Positions 57,248 through 64,000 of a stretch of 64,000 nucleotides of DNA are shown here, one piece after another. The notes under the pieces were generated by a model, which saw only the letters and a program-made list of their open reading frames with translations, was not told the DNA's origin and did not search any database. The translations under genes were made by a program, and so were the position numbers. The stretch spans positions 1-64,000 of IMG/VR virus record IMGVR_UViG_3300035661_000044; one strand, 5' to 3'. This DNA comes from a virus. The stretch's first letter is position 1. Each line of letters starts with the position of its first letter.

Positions 57248-57661
57248 ATGAAGTATAACGTTCCTACAACAGTTCGTCCTGTCGAAGAAGATACTGGAAT
57301 TACTTATCAGGATATCATAAAGAAAGCTTTTAAGAGAGGAGCACCTGAGCTATGTGTTCTTGACACCCTTGATATCATTAAGGCTACCTTTAAGTTTCCA
57401 GGAGGATGTTATGTTGTTTGGTCGGAAAATATCAATAACCTGGAAGACTTTATTGATGAACTAATCGATGATAGAGATTTAGATCCTAACCTCTGCTCTC
57501 TAGATCTCGTTCGTGGTCCTCTCTGTCAGTTTGGACTCAATAAGAGTACAAGAGATTGGATTATCTATAGAGCAGCTATTGGTCAGCTTTACCTTGACGT
57601 GATTGACGATAGTTCCTTAGGACATTTCGTTGCTTTCAAAAAGAGAAAAGTAAGAGTTTGA
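57248..57661 (+). CDS. Duplicated pair, member 2
   Basis: This is a 137-aa protein: YQDI, LDIIKATFKFPGGCYVVW, LDPNLCSLDLVRGPLCQFGL, TRDWIIYRAA, ending in a basic KKRKVRV tail. It is a tandem duplicate of member 1 with a different C-terminus, and its GGGAG RBS overlaps the end of member 1. The function is unknown. Confidence 0.68.
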   Translation: MKYNVPTTVRPVEEDTGITYQDIIKKAFKRGAPELCVLDTLDIIKATFKFPGGCYVVWSENINNLEDFIDELIDDRDLDPNLCSLDLVRGPLCQFGLNKSTRDWIIYRAAIGQLYLDVIDDSSLGHFVAFKKRKVRV

Positions 57662-57677
57662 CAAAGGAGAGATTAAT

Positions 57678-58181
57678 ATGGATGGATATGATCCGTGGGA
57701 TACTTGCGTACCCATCATTAATAATTTTGCTTTAAGATTGGCAAAAGAGTTTGGAGATCCTTGGGTTAAGTCATCTGTAGTTCCTCCAAGATCTGAGGAA
57801 TGGGATATGGAAGGTCCTGACTTTTGTGTTCCTACCCTTAAGGAGATTGAAGAAGGTATGCCAGAAGAGCTTCGAGGTGAAGATCTCAGGCTACCTAATG
57901 TTAAAAGATCCAAAGATGATAAAGATGTTCTAACCTATACTAACAAAACTGGGGAGGTTAAAGTAGAAGTTAGCTGTACAGCAGAAGCTGACTTCCATAT
58001 CCTAGTTAGTGTTACATCTCCCGGTAAAATTGCAACTGGATTATACCATAAGGAAAATGTGTTTACTGACGTTAAGGGTATTGACTGGGATCCTTCGTAT
58101 GCATTCCTATGGTACAGGGTGTGGCATGCTCTACGTGTTTCAGGAGACATTCCAAGATTCCCTGGACCTATCAGTGACTAG
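57678..58181 (+). CDS. Family F protein, copy 4 (short)
   Basis: This is a 167-aa protein. It keeps NNFALRLAKEFGDPW, SSVVPP, LKEIEEGMPEEL and the WYRVWHAL...PRFPG segment. It ends at the point where full-length members begin their C-terminal domain, so it is a single-domain form. It lacks GPLGKG. The function is unknown. Confidence 0.65.
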   Translation: MDGYDPWDTCVPIINNFALRLAKEFGDPWVKSSVVPPRSEEWDMEGPDFCVPTLKEIEEGMPEELRGEDLRLPNVKRSKDDKDVLTYTNKTGEVKVEVSCTAEADFHILVSVTSPGKIATGLYHKENVFTDVKGIDWDPSYAFLWYRVWHALRVSGDIPRFPGPISD

Positions 58182-58199
58182 AGAAAGAGGAAAACTAGT

Positions 58200-58541
58200 A
58201 TGAATGATGAGCCTACGTTTGCTGACTATGTTGTAGCTACTGTTATCTCTACCACTGTAGCTATTCCTTTGCTATCAGTGCTTGTTTTGTTGTATACTGT
58301 AATAGCTTTCTTCCTGTGGAACTGGTTTGCTACATCAGTCTTTGGAGCACCAACGCTAACATTTGTACAGACAATTCCTATTGGGATTGTTATCCAATAT
58401 CTCATTGGATTTAGTAACAAGGATGATATTAACCACTCTAACGATAAAAGGCTACTTGTTTTTAAGCACATGTACTTTGTGCTAATACGTCCATTTGTAC
58501 TGTTGCTAATCTCCTATGTTGTCTACAGGCTTTTCTTCTAG
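58200..58541 (+). CDS. Small membrane protein with three segments
   Basis: This is a 113-aa protein: hydrophobic segments at about residues 12-42, 53-68 and 93-113, with a charged middle (NKDDINHSNDKR). It starts 19 bp after the previous stop. It could be a host-membrane effector or superinfection-exclusion protein; nothing specific supports either. Confidence 0.65.
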   Translation: MNDEPTFADYVVATVISTTVAIPLLSVLVLLYTVIAFFLWNWFATSVFGAPTLTFVQTIPIGIVIQYLIGFSNKDDINHSNDKRLLVFKHMYFVLIRPFVLLLISYVVYRLFF

Positions 58542-58564
58542 AAAAAACGAACAGGAGTATGGTT

Positions 58565-59080
58565 ATGAGTCCAGAAGAGATCTGGCAGAACTGTCCAGTA
58601 AACCTGAAAAATACTGCTCTGGCTATTGCCAGAGAGTACAACCACGGATGGGCACAGTCGTTGGCAGTACCATCAGCTCCATACTTCTGGAAACATAATG
58701 ACTCTATCCCATCCCTCGGAGAAATTGAGGAGGGTACTCCCGAAGGTCCCCTTGGTAAGGGGATCGTTGGACCGAAGATCTCGTTTGAACATGACCGGTA
58801 CATCCTTCGGCACGAGACTCGAACCGGTCGTACCTTTATCGAGGTATCAGTTGATCCAGAGGATGACACTGACCTTTTTTACGGGGTCATTGTTTCTAGG
58901 CCTAGTGGGGAAATCGCCTCAGGCACTAGGTTTGGAGACGGGTTGTTTACCAGCGCGGATTGGTCGGTATGGGGGACTCGGCACGAGGACGCCTGGAAGA
59001 GGGCGTGGAAGGCTCTTGGAGTTTCACCTCCTGAGTTCCCTGCCAAGATCCTTGAGAAGGAGCTTGTTGTGGACGGGTAG
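58565..59080 (+). CDS. Family F protein, copy 5 (C-terminal deletion)
   Basis: The protein has 171 aa from ATG 58565 (MSPEE), behind GGAG. It is full-length through KILEKELVVDG, then stops where paralogs continue with GxGLKxDPL. Downstream, TATGATTTGACTATCAGTTAG (59101-59121) still encodes the paralog ending YDLTIS plus stop in another frame, a relic of an internal deletion and frameshift. It shares the GPLGKG hairpin. Confidence 0.72.
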   Translation: MSPEEIWQNCPVNLKNTALAIAREYNHGWAQSLAVPSAPYFWKHNDSIPSLGEIEEGTPEGPLGKGIVGPKISFEHDRYILRHETRTGRTFIEVSVDPEDDTDLFYGVIVSRPSGEIASGTRFGDGLFTSADWSVWGTRHEDAWKRAWKALGVSPPEFPAKILEKELVVDG

Positions 59081-59121
59081 GGATTGAAATCGGTGAGAAG
59101 TATGATTTGACTATCAGTTAG
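59081..59121 (+). pseudogene. Relic of a family F C-terminal domain
   Basis: The last codons YDLTIS and stop of full-length paralogs are preserved here in a shifted frame after about 130 bp of missing sequence. Confidence 0.6.
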
Positions 59122-59136
59122 ATATGGAGGATGGTT

Positions 59137-59835
59137 ATGAGCCCTGAAGAGATCTGGCAAGCATGTCCACTGGATTTAAAGAACGTAGCTTTGTCTATTG
59201 CTAGGGAATACGACCATGGATGGGGATTTTCTGAGGCAGTACCCCCGGCACTCTACTTCTGGGAGCTTGATGAGGAAATCCCCTCTCTCAAGGAGATAGA
59301 AGAAAAGACCCCGGAAGGTCCCCTTGGCAAGGGGATTGTTGGGCCGAACATCTCATTTGATGGCAGCCAGTACATCCTTCAACATAGAACAGGAACTGGT
59401 AGAGTCTTTATCGAGGTGTTGGCTAATCCTGAGATTAGCCCTTGCTTTTCTTACAAAGTTGTTATTTCTAGGCCGAATGGTGACAATGCTGTTGGTATTC
59501 GGGATGGTCAGAGAGCTAAGGATGGTATACAGGTAACTGCAACTCAGTCAACATGGGGAGTAAGACACGAGAACGCCTGGAAAAAGGCGTGGAGAGCTAT
59601 TGGCGTTCCCGCCCCTGAATTTCCTAGTAAACTACCTAACAATAAACTCATTGTAGAAGGTGATGGGCTTAAAGATGACCCACTGGATTGTAATGTGGTA
59701 ATCCTACCTGGAGCTGTACTATCTACAGAAGACTTGATGCATCTTCAGGAGGCTACATCTGTAGAATTTCTTGATAAAGCAGGGCATACTTACTCTGTAA
59801 AGATAGAAAAAGTTTCAGATTGGCCAGTACTCTAA
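59137..59835 (+). CDS. Family F protein, copy 6
   Basis: The protein has 232 aa from ATG 59137 (GGAGG, 6 nt). All landmarks are present (EYDHGWGFSEAVPPALYFW, TPEGPLGKGI, GTGRVFIEV, RHENAWKKAWRAIGVPAPEFP, VLSTEDLMHL). It carries a novel C-terminal extension, KIEKVSDWPVL, that also appears in 61957-62646, a sign of segment exchange. The function is unknown. Confidence 0.75.
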   Translation: MSPEEIWQACPLDLKNVALSIAREYDHGWGFSEAVPPALYFWELDEEIPSLKEIEEKTPEGPLGKGIVGPNISFDGSQYILQHRTGTGRVFIEVLANPEISPCFSYKVVISRPNGDNAVGIRDGQRAKDGIQVTATQSTWGVRHENAWKKAWRAIGVPAPEFPSKLPNNKLIVEGDGLKDDPLDCNVVILPGAVLSTEDLMHLQEATSVEFLDKAGHTYSVKIEKVSDWPVL

Positions 59836-59876
59836 CTATTAGCTTTAAGAATGAGGATGTATAGAAGGAGCTAATA

Positions 59877-60104
59877 ATGGAAGACGATGGGCTTGGAAGT
59901 AATTCCCCGTACTGCAGGGTAGCAGTATTATCTGGAGGTGTACTCTTTGCTGAAAATCTTTTGAACTTAAGAAAAGATACTTCCATTGGGCTAGATAAGG
60001 ATCTTTCTAGCTTAAGAAAAGCTGCTTTCATTGAGCTAGTTGATAGTACTGGTCAAAGTTATCAGCTACCTATTAGCTCTGGAGGTAAGACAGACCACTC
60101 CTAA
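59877..60104 (+). CDS. Orphan C-terminal domain of family F
   Basis: This is a 75-aa protein matching only the end of the family: CRVAVLSGGVLFAENLLNLRK and AAFIELVDSTGQSYQLPIS. A short internal duplication (SLRKxxxIxL-type) is present. It starts at ATG 59877 behind GAAGGAG. It could be the released partner of the single-domain copies. Confidence 0.6.
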   Translation: MEDDGLGSNSPYCRVAVLSGGVLFAENLLNLRKDTSIGLDKDLSSLRKAAFIELVDSTGQSYQLPISSGGKTDHS

Positions 60105-60121
60105 GACATAGGAGGAAAACA

Positions 60122-60718
60122 TTGCTATCAGATTTGTTAACCATAGAAAAGTTTGAGAAGGCATGGAAAGAGTGCCCACTATTCTTAGCTAACATAGCTT
60201 TGTCCATTGCCTATACGTATAGTCCTGGATGGGAAAAGTCTACTGTATTACCTAAGGAATATGGTTTTTGGACACCTGATAGTGTACGTCCATCCATTGC
60301 AGAAATCATAGATAATACTCCAGATATCTTAGAAACTAGGAGGTTTGAGTACCCTGACATTTGTATGAAGGATGGATTCTTCCATCTTAGGTATCAGAAT
60401 GTTCACGGTAGAATATACATAGACGTATTCAGGACCTATGCAGAGGTACGTGGAGCCTACATACATGCATCTAGAGACCATGCAGACGTACGCAGTCCGT
60501 CTTATAGTAGCGAGTACTATCTACTAGCTGAATCTACTTTCAGTAAGAGTGATAGGACTCCTTACACTGCCATTCGTAATGGACTGCGCAACACTCCCGG
60601 TATCAAAGTAGTAGATAATCCTAATAAATCTATTCTACATTCTAGAAACCTTAGATCTCTAGTATCTAAGGCTGAGAATAGAGCGGATTTATTTCTACTC
60701 ATCTCCTCTCCTTCCTAG
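60122..60718 (+). CDS. Family F protein, copy 7 (diverged)
   Basis: The protein has 198 aa from TTG 60122, six nt after AGGAGG. FEKAWKECPLFLANIALSIAYTYSPGWEKSTVLPKEYGFW fits the family N-terminus, and the rest is more diverged. No alternative ATG fits the RBS. It is the most distant member and lacks GPLGKG. The function is unknown. Confidence 0.6.
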   Translation: MLSDLLTIEKFEKAWKECPLFLANIALSIAYTYSPGWEKSTVLPKEYGFWTPDSVRPSIAEIIDNTPDILETRRFEYPDICMKDGFFHLRYQNVHGRIYIDVFRTYAEVRGAYIHASRDHADVRSPSYSSEYYLLAESTFSKSDRTPYTAIRNGLRNTPGIKVVDNPNKSILHSRNLRSLVSKAENRADLFLLISSPS

Positions 60719-60722
60719 AAAA

Positions 60723-60779
60723 GCGGGTGCTGACAGGGTGGCTCTACCCGCGGCCTACAATCTCATGACCCTGTCAGCA
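60723..60779 (+). promoter_or_regulatory. Possible H-type pseudoknot leader
   Basis: Arm order: GCGGGT (60723-60728), GCTGACAGGGT (60729-60739), ACCCGC (60746-60751), ACCCTGTCAGC (60768-60778). Each pair is perfect and the order is that of an H-type pseudoknot. It lies 23 nt before ATG 60802 with its AAAGGAG RBS. Confidence 0.55.
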
Positions 60780-60801
60780 TTAAATTTAAAAGGAGAAAGT
60801 G

Positions 60802-61566
60802 ATGTACCTCTACAAGTTCACTGAACCGGAAAACATTAGGGTGCTGGGAGAAACAGCTACTAACGCTCCGGCTATTCTCATGCTGTCAGAAGAAAACCTG
60901 GAAAATATGGTAAGGGTACAGGCTAAGTTTAGGAGCAATCTCCTATTCTTTAGAACTATTACTCTTGCCAAAGTTTCCTCCCCGCTTTCCACGGCTCTTC
61001 TTAGGTTTGATACTGAGACTAAGCGCTTTAATTCTATTATCTGGGAGGCTAGTCTTGACATTGCACTAGCTAATGAGGTAGCTAACAGAGCACTAGAGCT
61101 TATCTCAGCCCATGGATTTAGTGATCCTAAGATCATTGATGCTGTGTATGCTGTGGGAGATGTGGCTATCTATGGGATGACAAGTAAGAAAAAGCTAGAG
61201 GAGTATAATACCTACATCTTTGATACTATTCTTGCTCAACAGAACATTAACATCTTTGTTGCTAAAGAGCTATATGCTATTTCTGGTGCAGTTAGAGCAG
61301 CTATTAGCATGCTTGATAAGAACTATAATCTGGTTGCTACCTTTGCTTCTCTTACCTGTGCTGCAGAAATCTCTAAGGTAAAGTTCATGGAGGATCGTAT
61401 TAGTAGTGGGCATAGTGTTAACAATACCGGGATAAATAGTCCTATGTCTACTGATCTCTTTGGTAGTAAGTCAGCGTCTGAGTATAATCTAGAGCAGTCA
61501 ATATCGGCCATAGCTAACTTGCACAATAGATGTCTTCAGATGGTAGGGTGGGAAGAACCTGACTAG
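60802..61566 (+). CDS. Helical protein, unknown
   Basis: The protein has 254 aa from ATG 60802. A small beta N-terminal part (MYLYKFTEPENIRVL...ILMLSEENL) is followed by helices (IIDAVYAVGDVAIYG; ISGAVRAAISML). 61957-62646 has the same plan and could be a distant paralog (IIDAAVRLSYSS). No catalytic or membrane motif was seen. The pseudoknot-like leader may regulate translation. Confidence 0.62.
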   Translation: MYLYKFTEPENIRVLGETATNAPAILMLSEENLENMVRVQAKFRSNLLFFRTITLAKVSSPLSTALLRFDTETKRFNSIIWEASLDIALANEVANRALELISAHGFSDPKIIDAVYAVGDVAIYGMTSKKKLEEYNTYIFDTILAQQNINIFVAKELYAISGAVRAAISMLDKNYNLVATFASLTCAAEISKVKFMEDRISSGHSVNNTGINSPMSTDLFGSKSASEYNLEQSISAIANLHNRCLQMVGWEEPD

Positions 61567-61576
61567 GAGATAAAAG

Positions 61577-61930
61577 ATGGGAAAAGTACAGGGTATCCAT
61601 CATTGTAGAGACTGTGGCAGCTTGGATATTAGATATGGTCATAGATGGCACCCAGGTGCTGGTACCATGATGGCCATTGTTAATATCTTTACGGCAAGGG
61701 TAGGCCTTAATCTTGGCACAGGTCTATGTGGTATGTTGGATTACCGGGATGAGTACTACTGTGCCAAGTGTGGAAGTACTGACCTTGCTCCTAAGGATGA
61801 GCCATATGATCCACACCATAAAGACGAAGATGGATGTGGATGTCTAGGCTGTCTTGCTATGTTGGTCTCGGCAGTCTTCGTATACATTTTGTTCGCCATG
61901 TTCATGCATTACATGTTGACTAACTTTTAG
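61577..61930 (+). CDS. Zinc-ribbon protein with C-terminal membrane segment
   Basis: This is a 117-aa protein. CRDCGSLDIRYGHRWHP and YYCAKCGSTDLAP form paired C-x2-C zinc-ribbon knuckles. CGCLGCLAMLVSAVFVYILFAMFMHYML is a Cys-rich start of one membrane segment. The middle (about 30-50) is hydrophobic too. A small membrane-tethered zinc protein; its target is unknown. Confidence 0.65.
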   Translation: MGKVQGIHHCRDCGSLDIRYGHRWHPGAGTMMAIVNIFTARVGLNLGTGLCGMLDYRDEYYCAKCGSTDLAPKDEPYDPHHKDEDGCGCLGCLAMLVSAVFVYILFAMFMHYMLTNF

Positions 61931-61956
61931 TAACTAATATTCCTGGAGGAATAGTG

Positions 61957-62646
61957 ATGTACAAATTCTTTACTAGCCTACCTGATAGTAACATCATCAG
62001 TACTTCAGCTTCTAATAAGTTTTACTGGTTTACTGGGTTCGAAACCGTTTCTGACGCGATAATGGATGGGTCATCTGGTAGATTTCTTGTTAGTGCAAGA
62101 GATCTTTCAGGTAATCTAGCTATTGCCAAGCCTTACATTACTTCTAACTCTGTAGAGATAGAAAAAGTTTCTGACTGGCCGGCCAAAAATACAGCAAAGG
62201 TTGCTGTATTTTCTGCTGAAACTATTTTGAATAAAGTATTTCCTCTTGGTACTACAAGAATGCATGCATCAGGAGTTCCTATTGTAGAAGCCTTGTTGGA
62301 AAGTGCTGTCTCTGTCATTTCTGATTCTCATACTCAAGTAAACGTATCTATAATTGATGCAGCTGTTCGACTCTCCTACTCTTCCATGGATGATAATGAT
62401 TGGAAGATGTACTATCTGGTTAACACATCACGCTATGCACTTTCTGCCGCTCTGCACGCAGCGGGAATGTATAAGGATCGTGATGATGTTAACATGGGCC
62501 TATGTGTTTTGGATGCAGCTAGAGCTATTAGAGCAGCTAAAGTTTGTGCTATGCATGAGGGATACAAAAGTCCACAGGAAGATATCGAGAACTATATTAA
62601 CTCTTTAACTAATTGGAAAAAGTTTTCTGAGTTCCAGAAGGAATAA
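61957..62646 (+). CDS. Helical protein with segment shared with family F
   Basis: The protein has 229 aa from ATG 61957 (GGAGG 7 nt upstream). EIEKVSDWP near residue 70 matches the C-terminal extension of copy 6 (59137) also at DNA level (about 25 bp). The C-terminal half is helical (AAVRLSYSS; ARAIRAAKVCAMHEG). Unknown function; related in plan to 60802-61566. Confidence 0.6.
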   Translation: MYKFFTSLPDSNIISTSASNKFYWFTGFETVSDAIMDGSSGRFLVSARDLSGNLAIAKPYITSNSVEIEKVSDWPAKNTAKVAVFSAETILNKVFPLGTTRMHASGVPIVEALLESAVSVISDSHTQVNVSIIDAAVRLSYSSMDDNDWKMYYLVNTSRYALSAALHAAGMYKDRDDVNMGLCVLDAARAIRAAKVCAMHEGYKSPQEDIENYINSLTNWKKFSEFQKE

Positions 62647-62651
62647 TAATC

Positions 62652-63494
62652 ATGGAAGGAGACTTTACTCAAGAAGAGCTGGTATATCTACTTGTAAAAC
62701 ATAAAAAATGGATGAGGGTAAAGTGGGGGGCAGAGCGACTTAACCTTTCTGATCGTGTACTAGTAGGTCTTGATCTGTCTAATTTTGATCTTAGCTATTC
62801 AATCTTAGCACACACTATTTTTGAGAGGTGTAACTTAAATAATACAAGAATATTTGAAGCTCTTGCAGCAAAGTCTAAATTTATATGCTCAAGCCTAGAT
62901 CATTCTGATCTATCGTATTCGATTTTTTCTAATGCTGGATTCTATAGGTGTAGCATGACTGGAGTTGATCTGACATACACAAACTGTTCGTCAGTATGGT
63001 TTGATGAAACAGCACTTACTGATGTTAAATTTAAGGAAACCATACTGCAGGGTTCTATGTTTGTTAATGCTATTGATGTTCCAGATTCTGCTCGAGTTTT
63101 ATCTACATTTGCTCCAGAAACAGGATCACTTGAGATCTGGAAGAAGTGTAGAGGTGGTGCAATAGTAAGACTACTGGTTCCTCCTGATGCCGAGAGAGTA
63201 ACTGGAGGAACGCGTATTGTTCGTGCTTCAAAAGCTATTGTACTAGAAGTTATCGGTAAGGAAAAGGTAGCGTATAGCCTTTACGATCGTAACTTCAAGT
63301 ACGAAGTTGGAGATACCGTTACTCCAACGGAGGAGTTCTACCCAGATTGGACACATGAATCTGCTTCTGGCATTCATGGATATCTATCCCGTCATGAGGC
63401 TGAGGCGGAAAAGGAATGGAATAGGGATGAGGAACTAGAGTGGCAGAAACGAAACAAGGATAAACGTAATGAAACAAAGAACACCAATATATGA
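62652..63494 (+). CDS. Pentapeptide-repeat / DUF5758-like protein
   Basis: This is a 280-aa protein. Residues about 30-135 show A/C-[DN]-L-x-x pentapeptide-type repeats (LDLSNFDLSYSIL; DHSDLSYSIFSNAGFYRCSMTGVDL). Then GSLEIWKKCRGGAIVRLLVPPDAERV and SGIHGYLSRHEAE fit the DUF5758 domain that often accompanies such repeats in phages. The N-terminal helix is basic. The last 30 residues are charged. It overlaps the next gene by 26 bp. Confidence 0.75.
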   Translation: MEGDFTQEELVYLLVKHKKWMRVKWGAERLNLSDRVLVGLDLSNFDLSYSILAHTIFERCNLNNTRIFEALAAKSKFICSSLDHSDLSYSIFSNAGFYRCSMTGVDLTYTNCSSVWFDETALTDVKFKETILQGSMFVNAIDVPDSARVLSTFAPETGSLEIWKKCRGGAIVRLLVPPDAERVTGGTRIVRASKAIVLEVIGKEKVAYSLYDRNFKYEVGDTVTPTEEFYPDWTHESASGIHGYLSRHEAEAEKEWNRDEELEWQKRNKDKRNETKNTNI

Positions 63495-63906
63495 CTTTAC
63501 TGTTAGGCAATTCTTATCCTGGCTTTTGGAAAACTCTGAAAGACCATTGCCTTACTCTGTTGCTGACCTTCTTGAAATGTGGAATGCGTATACGAAGGAT
63601 AGTATAGATAACTTTCGTTCTGATACTCCTATATCAGAGGTTACTGTTCTTATGTTTATTGGTACCGTCTTTCGTAGCAGCAACTATATTGCTGATATTA
63701 TAAGAGCTTGGGCTAGGTTTGTTGAGCTTTATAATATCAGGAATGCTGACGATGAAGAAGCAGCAGCCAGCGTAGTTGAGTACTACTCAAACGAAGTAGA
63801 AGGATTAATCAGTAAGCTATTAAGTACTTGTGAAGCCCAGATCAACGATTTGAAAAAAATAGTTGGTATTTTAGGTGGGTTAGTTAATAAACTAGAAAAG
63901 GGCTAA
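63469..63906 (+). CDS. Helical protein, unknown
   Basis: The protein has 145 aa from ATG 63469, overlapping the previous gene by 26 bp. It is mostly helical (FLSWLLENS; IIRAWARFVELYNI; coiled C-terminus EAQINDLKKIVGILGGLVNKLEKG). It contains no motif of known function. Confidence 0.55.
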   Translation: MKQRTPIYDFTVRQFLSWLLENSERPLPYSVADLLEMWNAYTKDSIDNFRSDTPISEVTVLMFIGTVFRSSNYIADIIRAWARFVELYNIRNADDEEAAASVVEYYSNEVEGLISKLLSTCEAQINDLKKIVGILGGLVNKLEKG

Positions 63907-63908
63907 TC

Positions 63909-64000
63909 ATGGAAGACACAGAGTGTTCTAGGATTCAGTGCGACCGTTGTGGTAGAGACATGGCTTCTTATGAAGTCAATGAGGCTCCGGTTGCACACGT
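63909..64000 (+). CDS. Zinc-finger protein (5' part only)
   Basis: ATG 63909 begins MEDTECSRIQCDRCGRDMASYEV and runs off the window. The C-x2-C pair CDRCG suggests a zinc ribbon. No more can be said. Confidence 0.5.
   Translation, partial: MEDTECSRIQCDRCGRDMASYEVNEAPVAH

Noticed and set aside
1-64000. tRNA genes
   Set aside because: No cloverleaf with T-loop GTTCRANNC and matching acceptor stem was noticed while reading either strand; a tRNA scan was not possible.

Overview
The window is part of the genome of a large tailed bacteriophage with a contractile tail (Caudoviricetes, myovirus morphotype). The evidence is a complete head and tail set on the minus strand: terminase, portal, prohead protease, capsid, tail sheath, tail tube and a giant tape-measure candidate. 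These genes alone fill about 41 kb, which suggests a jumbo-class genome. No ribosomal, metabolic or tRNA gene was recognised. Strong AGGAGG-type ribosome-binding sites are common, but the host cannot be named from the sequence.

Region 1 (1-41112, all minus strand, AT-rich) is the virion module. In transcription order it runs: small regulators and DNA-associated proteins (41.1-37.9 kb), glycine-rich putative virion proteins (37.8-35.4 kb), terminase large subunit with an intein, portal, two membrane proteins, prohead protease/scaffold, decoration-like protein, major capsid, connector candidates, two sheath-like proteins, three tail-tube-like paralogs with a papain-like peptidase cargo gene between them, two assembly-chaperone-like genes built from a repeated module, a 2259-aa tape-measure candidate with a second intein and an SNase-like segment, and a still larger protein that leaves the window on the left. 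Transcription diverges at about 41.1-41.37 kb.

Region 2 (41.3-55.9 kb, plus strand, GC-rich) is unlike the rest. Many small genes from a few paralogous families are separated by stereotyped RNA-like modules. These are (i) a 13-bp hairpin with a UAAC tetraloop, (ii) a leader hairpin whose stem covaries while its ACAYGAG loop is fixed, and (iii) in five places a ~140-bp element that opens with a ribosome-binding site and a two-codon Met-Thr-stop minigene. Stop codons are repeatedly buried in hairpins and the coding sequences are crowded with strong stem-loops. The region ends with a three-gene group. Two of these proteins carry, on separate chains and in swapped order, signatures of the two double-psi beta-barrels of an RNA polymerase: DxDGD in one, KGMV plus SxxKK in the next. 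A strong T-tailed terminator follows at 55.89 kb.

Region 3 (56.0-64.0 kb, plus strand, lower GC) holds accessory genes. They include further copies of a seven-member family that also occurs in region 2, a duplicated gene pair, zinc-ribbon and membrane proteins, and a pentapeptide-repeat/DUF5758-like protein. A possible pseudoknot leader precedes one gene.

The most unusual signal is region 2: a possible split two-barrel RNA polymerase beside an array of tiny genes whose transcripts look built from stem-loops. A functional link between the two is inference. The hairpins, the compensatory changes and the polymerase motifs can be read directly.
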